64,000 nucleotides of DNA from Bacillus gaemokensis (lineage in GTDB: Bacteria > Bacillota > Bacilli > Bacillales > Bacillaceae_G): assembly GCF_001590835.1 (NCBI RefSeq), contig NZ_LTAQ01000045.1, positions 229,006-293,005 of the forward strand, given 5' to 3'. The notes under the pieces are model-generated. The model was not told where the DNA came from. It saw only the letters and a program-made list of their open reading frames with translations, and did no database searches. Position numbers and translations under genes: made by a program. Within the stretch, counting starts at the first letter, position 1. Each line of letters opens with the position of its first letter. Of this stretch, positions 43,691 to 52,579 are shown in pieces.

Positions 43691-44896
43691 TTATCCTTTA
43701 TAGTACTTCTCATACCCCTCTTCACTCTTAAACTCAACCGGCCCAACATCCATAAGAAATCCCCCATCCTCATATAACAGTGGTGAAGCCTCAGAATGAT
43801 CTTGAGAATAACTTTCCACGTGAGAGATTTTCATTTCGTTTTGATTTGTAAAGTCAATATGGGCAATACATACCCAGTAAGCATTGTCGTTTATTTCCAA
43901 TAAAGGAGCTGTTATGACATTTCCCATGTGGTTATCTACAACCGCTTTTGCCCTCATAGAATAGAAGCTACCTATTCCGTTTTCGACGGCACTATATGCA
44001 GCAAATAAAACATACTTTAGCGCTTCTGGTCGATAAATACGAATCGTTTCTTTACCTGGCTCTTGTGCATCTCCATCAATTACAATATACGGCGACGCAT
44101 TAGATGAACCTAAATTTCTATAATAAATCTTCCCTATTTCTCCAGCCTTTGTCACATAGAAACAATATAGATCGAGATCCTTATTTGTTTCCCATTCAAG
44201 AGTCGCTGTCACCATCTTAGATTTTTGTATATTAATAGATTGTTTTTTCTTTAATTCAACCTTCATAGGTGCTTGTATCGGTGTTGGAGTAGGAATTGTT
44301 TTTTTCTCTATAGGAGGAGGTACTTGCTCTTCATCATCAGTAACCTCTATCCCGAAATTTTCACATAGCGCTGCTAATCCGCCAAAGTATCCCGATCCAA
44401 TCGGATTGAATTTCCATTCTCCTGCATGTCGATACAATTCTCCTACAATAATGGCACTTTCATCTGTGAAGGAGGAGATAATAGGAAAATTTGCGATTTC
44501 TACTTTCGTTTGTTCATTTTTAATTCCCAATTGAAAGTGAGTAACATCTCGGAAGAAATGTTTCTTTTCCTCTGCGTGATGAATTGTAATTGAAAACACA
44601 ATTTTTTGGACTTCATTTTTCATACGAGTAAGATCTAGCAAAAACTCTTGTTTATTCCCACCTGAAGCATCTTCATTTAATTTGATTGATTGGCAGCTAG
44701 AATATGGTTGTCCATAGAATACAAAGTCTTCTTCTTTTGTAATTTTCCCATTCATCCCTACTAGGAAAGCAGACGCATCTACTTCCATATTCACCGGAGC
44801 ATTCCAATCTAATCCGACTAGTAAATTACCCACTCCCGGATGAGCCTTTGTAATATCTGTCTTTTGTCCCCTTACTAAAGTATGTGTCATCATCAT
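43691..44896 (-). CDS. TerD/TerA-family stress protein
   Basis: 401 residues. The N-terminal TerD domain (about 1-190) has LVRGQKTDITKAHPGVGNLLV, shown by motif GQKTDI, NEDASGGNKQEFLLDL and the calcium-binding-type IVVGELYRHAGEWKF region. A Pro/Thr-rich linker (about 205-225) leads to a second domain resembling the TerA C-terminus (LDLYCFYVTKAGEIGKIYY, VIDGDAQEPG). Such proteins occur in tellurite/chemical-stress clusters and often in defence islands. Here it stands alone next to the restriction genes, so its role is open. Confidence 0.82.
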   Translation of the reverse strand: MMMTHTLVRGQKTDITKAHPGVGNLLVGLDWNAPVNMEVDASAFLVGMNGKITKEEDFVFYGQPYSSCQSIKLNEDASGGNKQEFLLDLTRMKNEVQKIVFSITIHHAEEKKHFFRDVTHFQLGIKNEQTKVEIANFPIISSFTDESAIIVGELYRHAGEWKFNPIGSGYFGGLAALCENFGIEVTDDEEQVPPPIEKKTIPTPTPIQAPMKVELKKKQSINIQKSKMVTATLEWETNKDLDLYCFYVTKAGEIGKIYYRNLGSSNASPYIVIDGDAQEPGKETIRIYRPEALKYVLFAAYSAVENGIGSFYSMRAKAVVDNHMGNVITAPLLEINDNAYWVCIAHIDFTNQNEMKISHVESYSQDHSEASPLLYEDGGFLMDVGPVEFKSEEGYEKYYKG

Positions 44897-45087
44897 TCTC
44901 CCTTCTTACAAATTTCATATTTTTCTACACAATTTGATTATACCCTTGTTTTTCCAATTTCAGAGTATAAATATCAAGGTAATAATTTTTTAAAAAATCT
45001 ATATGACCTCATAAATTCTTTCCACAAAAATGAAATTTATAATTTTCACAACATATACTGTTTAAAAGCAAAAAAGGAAGTGATTCC

Positions 45088-45231
45088 ATGTATTACGGAA
45101 CAAAGGGATAGTATGTAGCGGAATTAAAAAAATTAGGTAGTCGTTATTATGAAGAGCGGAAGTTGGAGAGCTATCGAGGGCATGTTTTGAGGAGTTTGTT
45201 ATGGGAGAAACAAAGAAAGAAGGAGAAATAA
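45088..45231 (+). pseudogene. DUF2639 (YflJ-like) gene with nonsense mutation
   Basis: ATG 45088 with GGAAGTGA upstream starts MYYGTKG, then TAG at 45109-45111 replaces the conserved Trp8 codon (TGG to TAG). The frame continues intact for 40 codons (YVAELKKLGSRYYEERKLES) to TAA at 45231, so it is one substitution from a full gene. CATATACTG at 45052-45060 matches the promoter block of the other copies. Confidence 0.85.
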
Positions 45232-45234
45232 TAA

Positions 45235-45261
45235 GATCTCTATGCTTGCAGCGTAGAGATC
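45235..45261. other. Hairpin after the DUF2639 pseudogene
   Basis: GATCTCTATGC (45235-45245) and GCGTAGAGATC (45251-45261) pair with one mismatch; no T-run. Confidence 0.45.
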
Positions 45262-45385
45262 AGGGGGACGAGCCCCTATGCTCCATCAACAAATTAAACT
45301 GTCAAAAACACCTTGTGATCACGAAGGGAAATTGTTACCGCTCTTTACCTCTGGATGTAGAATATTTTACTCATCTAAAACTAGA

Positions 45386-46249
45386 CTATCTAAGTGCCTT
45401 AACATCTATCTTTCCTAAAACAACATCACTGTCTCTGTTAGAGGGGAAACCTGTAAATCCTGGTCTAGTTAAATAATTTCTCGTTGGATCATAATATACA
45501 CTTAATAGTCCCGTCAACAAATACTGGAATCCCAAATGCTGCTCACCCTCTTTATGCTTAAAATAAATATATTCGGCTACATCTCCCTTCTTAGGACGTC
45601 TTTTAAATATACTCCACTGATTAAAAGAGCCGATATACCCTATTAAATCATCAAACCAGTCGTCTTTATTTGAATATACTTCTTTTAATTTATCAAAAAT
45701 CCAGTTTTCTGTTTTTTTCTCTTTTTTCTCAAAGGAATCCATCGAAACTAATGCCAAAAAAGGTCCCCTAACTGCATGTCCATGATTATCAACACATCTA
45801 CATAACTTTGACGCCTCTTTTAGAGCCTTTACCTCATGTTTAATATCTGTATCATACAGATTTTTCTTAACAGAAATTATACCTACTACTCCTTCCGGTG
45901 GAGCAATTACATTATCACCGAACCTCTGAAAAATTGGATAATTAAAACTATCATACACAATAATATCTAGTTGAGTTGAATGTGCATCCACTTCATTTTT
46001 CCTGTTTTTGCATTTTAATTCAGTTTTCACGGCAGGTCGTAAAATAAATCCGGTCATGACTTCCAAGTTTCTTGGTAAATATTTTTTCAAGTATTCTCTA
46101 ATAAGATTTTCAACATATCTACCATCTTCTCCGTTATGTGCTGCTCCTTGTCTATCAATGGCTGGAATTAAAATTTGAAACTGTTTATAGGTTTCTAACA
46201 TGGCTTGCATTTCATTAGACCAATACTGTTGAATTCTTTTTCCGTCCAT
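45386..46249 (-). CDS. DUF6602-like protein, possible PD-(D/E)XK nuclease
   Basis: 287 residues from ATG 46249 (AAAGGA seven bases upstream; ATG at 46273 has none). After an N-terminal helical region comes GEDGRYVENLIREYLKKYLP, STQLDIIVYDSFNYP and PPEGVVGIISVKK, the Glu...Asp...(S)xK layout of DUF6602 proteins and related nuclease folds, although the usual Glu before xK is Ser here, so catalysis is uncertain. It sits among restriction and nuclease genes. A defence role is inference from context. Confidence 0.72.
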   Translation of the reverse strand: MDGKRIQQYWSNEMQAMLETYKQFQILIPAIDRQGAAHNGEDGRYVENLIREYLKKYLPRNLEVMTGFILRPAVKTELKCKNRKNEVDAHSTQLDIIVYDSFNYPIFQRFGDNVIAPPEGVVGIISVKKNLYDTDIKHEVKALKEASKLCRCVDNHGHAVRGPFLALVSMDSFEKKEKKTENWIFDKLKEVYSNKDDWFDDLIGYIGSFNQWSIFKRRPKKGDVAEYIYFKHKEGEQHLGFQYLLTGLLSVYYDPTRNYLTRPGFTGFPSNRDSDVVLGKIDVKALR

Positions 46250-46639
46250 ATTTAATTCCTTTCTATAAAGCAAATCTACTATTCACAAACAATCAAAACT
46301 CTTGCTTTGAAATCGATCTTATCTATACATAAAATCGGATTAGTTTTTCCAAATATCCACACCGTTAATCCAATCATTATAACCAGCTAATTCTTTCTCT
46401 CCTCTTCAAAAAAAGATTGCTAATACTTTCAATAATAAAGACGATTTACGATTAACTGTTTATAATTGAGATTTCAGGAAATAACATGAAACAACTATTT
46501 AATTATACAATAGCCCTTATTTCTTTTAAATCTATTTAAGTGATAATTCAACACTCACCTCTACTTACTAGCAATTAAACTAATGAGAAAAAGTAACATA
46601 ACCATCACACCAATAGTTAACGAAAGGGCTCGTATACTA
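46250..46639. other. About 390-base gap in the defence island
   Basis: AT-rich. A hydrophobic 14-codon stretch (VMVMLLFLISLIA, near 46565-46610, minus) has no RBS and is not called. No terminator was identified after the nuclease gene. Confidence 0.35.
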
Positions 46640-48526
46640 CTACATGTAAAGCTCTTTTTCTCTTACTTCCCCAAACTTCTTACTTCCCGCTATCTCGATT
46701 AGTAGCTTTATAACACCCTGACATTCTTCATGACTAAACAACTTATTCATCACACTCAATACTTCCTCCTTATTTGACCAATCGGAAATATTGCATGTGC
46801 TCGTATAAATCCGTGTATAAGCTGCTTCCGGCTTTTTAGCCCTTTCACTTATTTTTATCCCTTTATCTTCTAGCCTTGTTAGCAAGGCTATTCTTTTATG
46901 AGATTCAAGTGGCCCAATTTCTATGGTGAATTTCAACCTATTATCTTTCAAACGCTCAAACCACATAATTACGCAGTTGTTTAACCACCAATTCCATTTT
47001 GGTACACCAAATTGTTCTTCAAGTAATCGGAACTCTGGCATAATGAGTGATGGAAGTCTATGATGAATGTTGTAAAAGTCTCCTTGAAATCTATGTTGAT
47101 TAACGAATAATTGAAATGCATTCGCTAAAGTATCCTTTTCAGTCTGATTACTTTTCGCTTCAGCATTGTTAGAGAAAGAATCGTCTTCATTCTCTTGTTC
47201 ATATATGATGCCTTTTATCGTTTCGGATACCGCTGCGATCGCTTCATTGAAGCCATTACTATTGTACATTGTATTCATTGTACGAAGAATTTCATCTTTA
47301 TCTGCCCAATTGTTTATCCTTTCATTCGCTGCATAAATTCTTGTATACATTGCACCAGCTTCCTTAGATCTTGCTTTAATATTAATCCCATTCTCTTCTA
47401 ACTTACATAATAGCTGTAATCTCTTTTCATATTCTAATGGTCCAACTTCAATAATAAGTTTCATTCGATCGTCTGCTTTTCTCTCAAACCATATAATTAG
47501 AGCATTATTTAGCCACCACTCTTCATTTGGTACTCCTAACACCTCATCAAGCTGTTTCCATTCTGGGAAAATGAAAGAAGGGATTCGGATATGTTCGCGG
47601 TAGCAATCACTCGGAATCTTATTTTGGTGAACAAATTGTAAAAACGACTCTCTCATTACACTATTTCCTGCCTCATGTATAAAGTTGAGAGTTTCTGCAT
47701 AAGCCGTGTAAATTTTACGAAGAGCCTCTTTTTCTTCTAAACTTAAACGTCTAACAATATCTAGTAGCTCACTATGAACAAATTTTCCAGTTGCTTTTCC
47801 ATTACTATTCACACACAATAAATCAACTGCATATTTATGTTTTTTATATACAGTTAGCGCCAACTCAATATCTTCCTCATCCCGAACGAGTTCGCCTTCC
47901 AATACATCCATGTAATAGGAAAGAAAATCTTTAATCACACTATAGGTATATTCACTGCTAATTTCTATGTATCCTTTCAATATGTTCAATATATCTCCAT
48001 AATCTAAAATAAAATAGTCTGGATGACTTGGAACACTACCATCTAAACTTAAAAATATCGGAATGATGGTATATCCTTTATATGTATCACGAACAAAATT
48101 TAAATAGTCTTGTAATTGCCCGTCTGATTCTGAAGATTTATATTTATTTTCAATAAGGATAACAATTTTTTGTGATTCTGATATTGCTAAAATATCGATT
48201 CTCTTATTATGAGTTGTCTGCACTTCACGAAAAACTTCCAAATCTTGAAGAGACTGCTTATGTAATTTAATAAAATTATACTTACTAATTAAATCTTCAT
48301 TTTCTGTTTTTACAAACGTTTTAGAAAGCAACTTATTTACAAAGAACGAACTTAAATGATGATTTCCTTCCGGATCCAGTAACCAAGAAATCATGTTAGA
48401 ATGCCTAATCTCAAACTTATCTACCTTTAATATTTTAAAAGGATTAAAACGATTAAACTTACTATGCAACTTCTCAAACTCAATTGAGTTATCTAAAAGC
48501 GATAAAATCTCAAAATTGTAATCCAT
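46640..48526 (-). CDS. PD-(D/E)XK nuclease-family protein with duplicated C-terminal domain
   Basis: 633 codons from 48541, or 628 from ATG 48526, which I prefer for its GGTGG; numbering here is from 48541. The N-terminal part fits PDDEXK_4-type nucleases: RHSNMISWLLDP (46-57), Asp116 in RIDILAI, Glu131 and Lys133 in IENKYKSSESDGQL. A helical middle follows. Then two copies of a 138-residue domain, about 299-436 and 475-612, share IPSFIFPEW/LPSLIMPEF, GVP-(E/K)W-WWLNN, WFER and IGPLE blocks, joined by a Glu/Asn-rich linker. I know no named system with this layout. It is probably a single-gene defence or DNA-targeting factor. Confidence 0.78.
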   Translation of the reverse strand: MDYNFEILSLLDNSIEFEKLHSKFNRFNPFKILKVDKFEIRHSNMISWLLDPEGNHHLSSFFVNKLLSKTFVKTENEDLISKYNFIKLHKQSLQDLEVFREVQTTHNKRIDILAISESQKIVILIENKYKSSESDGQLQDYLNFVRDTYKGYTIIPIFLSLDGSVPSHPDYFILDYGDILNILKGYIEISSEYTYSVIKDFLSYYMDVLEGELVRDEEDIELALTVYKKHKYAVDLLCVNSNGKATGKFVHSELLDIVRRLSLEEKEALRKIYTAYAETLNFIHEAGNSVMRESFLQFVHQNKIPSDCYREHIRIPSFIFPEWKQLDEVLGVPNEEWWLNNALIIWFERKADDRMKLIIEVGPLEYEKRLQLLCKLEENGINIKARSKEAGAMYTRIYAANERINNWADKDEILRTMNTMYNSNGFNEAIAAVSETIKGIIYEQENEDDSFSNNAEAKSNQTEKDTLANAFQLFVNQHRFQGDFYNIHHRLPSLIMPEFRLLEEQFGVPKWNWWLNNCVIMWFERLKDNRLKFTIEIGPLESHKRIALLTRLEDKGIKISERAKKPEAAYTRIYTSTCNISDWSNKEEVLSVMNKLFSHEECQGVIKLLIEIAGSKKFGEVREKELYM

Positions 48527-48722
48527 TTCTAACACCACCATTTATAAGATTATAAAACAAAAAGTTGTTATAACTGAATTATAACTTAAAATGTGGCACT
48601 ATTTACGTCGTATATCTCGCCTTTTATATCACTCTTCAAATATATTGGCAATTCAATATAAAATAGCAACCACCCAACAAATTCCACAACTCCAGTACAC
48701 CCCCAAACAAAAAAAGACCACC

Positions 48723-49010
48723 TCAAAAGGTAGCTTCCGAAACGCTCATCCGATTCACCACCATATCCGGCACCTTCCTCGCAATCTCCTCCCCGATTTT
48801 TAAGCTGTCTGTTACAACTGGAGATGGGGCATTGCATATGTGCATGGAATTGATTCCGAGGATGATGCAAAAATCGTCTACCATGTGTCCATTCGATAGA
48901 ATGGCTTGAGCTCTTACGCCAGCGTGCGTTGGGACAATGTCTTTTTTTGTAAGTTCTAGGACTAGGCTCTGCAGGATTTATTCCAAACGCTTTGCTTACT
49001 CGTAAAATAG
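48723..49010 (-). pseudogene. 3-prime fragment of an L-2-hydroxyglutarate oxidase gene
   Basis: Reads LVLELTKKDIVPTHAGVRAQ, SNGHMVDDFCI, INSMHICNAPSPVVTDSLKI, down to EATF and TGA at 48723. It matches the C-terminal 75 residues of the lhgO gene at 54.4 kb closely. A frame change lies near 48975. The first 300 codons are missing. The FAD-domain residues needed for activity are absent. Confidence 0.8.
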
Positions 49011-49253
49011 AGTTAATTTTCATTATATTGAGATTTGTTAGATAAAATAATATAATCTATTTATATTTAATACGCTTTCATACTTAGCTCATGATGATGT
49101 TTTTCAAATCATTTCAATCAGATGGAGGTTGATAGATTAGCAGAGGAACAATGCTAGTGTTAAACAGAAGTGTACAATACACAATGGTTTTCAAATGTAA
49201 AAAAACGCTTGTACTGAATGTGAATCTGTATTGTTCAACAGGAGGTTTTAATA

Positions 49254-50600
49254 ATGTCTCAATCCACCCAGCGCGCAAAGACGCGACGCATCACAGGAAA
49301 CATCTTCAAAGGTTCAATTGGAAATCTGATTGAGTGGTACGACTGGTACGTCTATTCTGCTTTCGCCGTATATTTCTCAGCAGAGTTCTTCCCTAAGGGA
49401 GATCCGACCAGTCAATTGCTCAACACGGCAGCAATTTTTGCCGTTGGCTTCTTGATGCGCCCGCTTGGAAGCCTGTTGATGGGGCGTTATGCCGATCGTC
49501 ACGGCCGCCGTGCCGCACTGACGCTTTCTATCACCATCATGGCCAGTGGTTCTCTCATTATCGCCTGTACCCCAAGTTATAGCACGATTGGTATACTGGC
49601 TCCTATTATTCTCGTTCTCGCACGTCTGCTTCAAGGGTTGTCGTTAGGTGGAGAGTATGGAACTTCAGCTACATACCTATCCGAGATGGCCAGCAGCGGC
49701 CGCCGCGGTTTCTACTCGAGCTTTCAGTATGTAACACTTGTTGCTGGACAGCTGGTCGCACTTGGTGTTCAGATCGTCCTCCAGCAAATACTTAGCGAAC
49801 CGGATATGAAATCGTGGGGTTGGCGTATTCCTTTTATCATCGGAGCAATGGGAGCAGTAGCTGTATTGTGGCTGCGCCGTACGATGGATGAATCGGAGCA
49901 ATTCTCAAAAATGGATTCTAAAAGCCGCGAGAGCGCTGGAACTATTCGGGCTTTACTGAAACATCCTAAAGCAGTATTAACAGTAGTCGGGTTAACGCTT
50001 GGTGGAACCGTTGCCTTCTATACGTACACAACGTATTTACAAAAGTTCATGGTGAATACTGTCGGTCTTCCTAAAGAAGTCGTTAGCTGGATTAACTTTA
50101 TCGCCCTATTAGTATTCGTCGTACTTCAACCTATTGCTGGTATGTTATCCGATCGAATTGGACGACGTCCGCTATTGATTGGTTTCGGCATCCTCGGAAC
50201 TTTACTGACAGTGCCACTGTTCCTAATCATGGAGCAAACGACATACCCTATTGTTGCTTTCTTGCTTATGATGGTAGGTCTCATTATTGTCACCGGTTAT
50301 ACTTCTATCAATGCAATCGTGAAAGCCGAGCTCTTCCCGACTGAAATCCGCGCTCTTGGTGTGGGATTCCCCTACGCAATCACCGTTGCAGTGTTCGGCG
50401 GGACGGCGGAGTTCATCGCATTATGGCTGAAAAGCATTGGACACGAGTCGCTTTTCTACTTCTATGTAGCTGGTTGTATTGCCATAAGCTTTATCACTTA
50501 TTGGCGTATGGGTGAGTCTTCGAAAACCTCTCACATCGAAGCCGAGCTGGCCGATGAAAATACGCAAGCCGGCCGCAAATCTGGTTCTAGGCGCTCTTAA
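49254..50600 (+). CDS. MHS-family MFS transporter (alpha-ketoglutarate permease-like)
   Basis: 448 residues, about 12 membrane helices, with AGGAGG before the ATG. Metabolite:H+ symporter motifs are clear: NLIEWYDWYVYSAFAVYF at helix 1, RPLGSLLMGRYADRHGRR in loop 2-3, LQGLSLGGEYGTSATYL at helix 5 and SDRIGRRPLL. The closest named group is KgtP-type dicarboxylate carriers. Local GC is higher than in neighbours, hinting at transfer. It lies next to a fragment of the hydroxyglutarate oxidase gene, whose product is 2-oxoglutarate, which suits a dicarboxylate substrate. Confidence 0.87.
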   Translation: MSQSTQRAKTRRITGNIFKGSIGNLIEWYDWYVYSAFAVYFSAEFFPKGDPTSQLLNTAAIFAVGFLMRPLGSLLMGRYADRHGRRAALTLSITIMASGSLIIACTPSYSTIGILAPIILVLARLLQGLSLGGEYGTSATYLSEMASSGRRGFYSSFQYVTLVAGQLVALGVQIVLQQILSEPDMKSWGWRIPFIIGAMGAVAVLWLRRTMDESEQFSKMDSKSRESAGTIRALLKHPKAVLTVVGLTLGGTVAFYTYTTYLQKFMVNTVGLPKEVVSWINFIALLVFVVLQPIAGMLSDRIGRRPLLIGFGILGTLLTVPLFLIMEQTTYPIVAFLLMMVGLIIVTGYTSINAIVKAELFPTEIRALGVGFPYAITVAVFGGTAEFIALWLKSIGHESLFYFYVAGCIAISFITYWRMGESSKTSHIEAELADENTQAGRKSGSRRS

Positions 50601-50631
50601 GTATCTATTTTAAAACGATACTTCATCCTAA

Positions 50632-50660
50632 AAATCCCTTGCTTATCAAGGGATTTTTTA
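50632..50660 (+). terminator. Terminator after the MHS transporter
   Basis: AAATCCCTTG (50632-50641), loop CTTAT, CAAGGGATTT (50647-50656), then a T-run. Confidence 0.85.
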
Positions 50661-50890
50661 CATCTTCTAGCGTATTCACCTCACCAAACTTCGTAGTTCC
50701 CTCTATTAATAAAGATCCCTCCCCCTCACATTTGAATTATTCCACAAAAATAAAATAATCAGAATAATAAATATATTGTTACTCAATCTCATTATAAACC
50801 AATATTAAGAAGCATTATTTCATACTGAATTTGATTCTACGATATTTTTTGCATATACTTTTCTTATAACTAGAAAAGGAAGTGCATTAC

Positions 50891-52324
50891 ATGATCGATA
50901 TCTTTAGTAGATTCCTTGAGATAACGAATAACATTCTATGGTCATATATTCTTATTGCAATGTTAATCGGCCTCGGGCTTTATTTTTCTTTTAAATTAAA
51001 ATTTGTACAAATTAGCCATTTTGGTGACATGATGCGCTTAATCAGTAGTGGGTTTAACCGAAAGACAAAGAAAAAGGATAGCATATCCCCATTCCAAGCA
51101 TTTTGTTTGAGTGCAGCAGCTCGCATTGGAATCGGAAACCTAGCTGGTGTAGCGCTAGCCATCTCAATGGGCGGACCTGGTGCAGTATTTTGGATGTGGT
51201 TCATCGCTATTATTGGAGCAGCTACAAGTTTTGTAGAATGTACACTTGCACAAATTTATAAGGTTAAAGACGGACGTGGATTTCGCGGGGGTCCTGCTTA
51301 TTATATGGAAAAGGGCTTAAATAAACGCTGGATGGGCGTTTGGTTCTCACTCCTGATTACAATTACTTACGGATTAATTTTCAACTCTGTACAAGCAAAT
51401 ACAGTAACATTAGCATTTGAAAACGCATTTGGTTTGGAACGGTACATCGTAGGAATTGTAATGGCTGCATTAGTTGCGATTATTATTTTTGGTGGTATTA
51501 AAAGTATTGCACGTATTACAGAAACGATTGTTCCGCCAATGGCTATTGTTTATATCGCCGTAGCTGTTTTTGTTGTAATTAAAAACTTTTATATTTTACC
51601 AGATGTTTTTCTAGAAATATTTAGAGGTGCATTTGGTTTAGATCAAGCGATAGCTGGTGGCATTGGGGCAGCAATGAAGTTTGGAATTCAGCGTGGTTTA
51701 TTTGCGACTGAAGCTGGTATGGGTAGTTCACCAAACGCTGCCGCTACATCGGATGTCACACATCCTGTAAAACAAGGACTTGTTCAAGCGCTCGGCGTTT
51801 TCGTTGATACGTTTTTAGTATGTACATCAACGGCATTTATCGTATTATGCTCTGGAGCATATAAGCAAGCGAATTTAGAAGGAATTGAGTTAACACAAAT
51901 CGCATTAAGTTCTCAAATTGGCTCATGGGCAAGTAGTTTCTTAGCCATTATTATTTTCTTATTTGCGTTTAGTTCATTACTAGGAAACTACTATTATGGT
52001 GAAACAAATATTGCATTCATTAAGGAAAGTAAAGCATGGTTAATGATTTATCGTGTTGCGGTAGTTGCGATGGTTTTATTCGGCTCCGTTGCGACGCTTC
52101 AAACGGTTTGGAATATGGCGGATTTATTTATGGGTCTCATGGTATTTACAAATTTAATTGCCATTACCCTTCTTGGTAAGTTTGCATACGCCACTTTAGA
52201 AGACTATATGAAGCAAAAGAAAGCTGGAAAGACACCTGTCTTCCATGCAAGTGATATCCCTGACTTAAAGAATACAGAGTGTTGGGAAAAACGCGATTTA
52301 GAGGAAGAGAAGCAAGCTTTATAG
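50891..52324 (+). CDS. Alanine/glycine:cation symporter (AGCS) family protein
   Basis: 477 residues from ATG 50891 with AAAAGGAAGTG upstream; GTG at 50882 is inside the RBS. About 11 helices, with the AGCS signatures RIGIGNLAGVALAISMGGPG, GAVFWMWFIAIIGAATSFVE, GGPAYYMEKG and FATEAGMGSSPNAAATSDV. These import alanine or glycine with Na+ or H+. A single-gene unit with its own strong terminator. The exact amino acid cannot be read from the sequence. Confidence 0.93.
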   Translation: MIDIFSRFLEITNNILWSYILIAMLIGLGLYFSFKLKFVQISHFGDMMRLISSGFNRKTKKKDSISPFQAFCLSAAARIGIGNLAGVALAISMGGPGAVFWMWFIAIIGAATSFVECTLAQIYKVKDGRGFRGGPAYYMEKGLNKRWMGVWFSLLITITYGLIFNSVQANTVTLAFENAFGLERYIVGIVMAALVAIIIFGGIKSIARITETIVPPMAIVYIAVAVFVVIKNFYILPDVFLEIFRGAFGLDQAIAGGIGAAMKFGIQRGLFATEAGMGSSPNAAATSDVTHPVKQGLVQALGVFVDTFLVCTSTAFIVLCSGAYKQANLEGIELTQIALSSQIGSWASSFLAIIIFLFAFSSLLGNYYYGETNIAFIKESKAWLMIYRVAVVAMVLFGSVATLQTVWNMADLFMGLMVFTNLIAITLLGKFAYATLEDYMKQKKAGKTPVFHASDIPDLKNTECWEKRDLEEEKQAL

Positions 52325-52410
52325 TAAAAGTTGACTACAGCACACCACTTATGTTATAAATTATGTTGGTATATAAGCGAAAAAGAAATCAAATCCGATT
52401 TCTTATCATG

Positions 52411-52456
52411 AAAAATCCCCCTTATTACAATTCAATTTGTAATAAGGGGGATTTTT
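52411..52456 (+). terminator. Long terminator after the AGCS symporter
   Basis: Twenty-base perfect arms (52411-52430 and 52437-52456; core ATCCCCCTTATTACA) around TTCAAT, then T-rich. Confidence 0.9.
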
Positions 52457-52579
52457 GTTTTTTATGCTTTTCATTTGAATTTGAAATAGAGTCACGATGT
52501 TTTTAAGAAAGGTGCGATGATTTACCTCTTCAATCAAAGAATTTTAAAAATTACGAAAATTCATGTTACTTTCCATGAG

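Noticed and set aside
45201-45476. 91-codon plus-strand ORF
   Set aside because: It overlaps the end of the DUF6602-like gene and the DUF2639 pseudogene; no RBS and no recognisable protein features.
48586-49023. 145-codon minus-strand ORF
   Set aside because: Most of it is out of frame with the hydroxyglutarate oxidase tail that the sequence clearly encodes.
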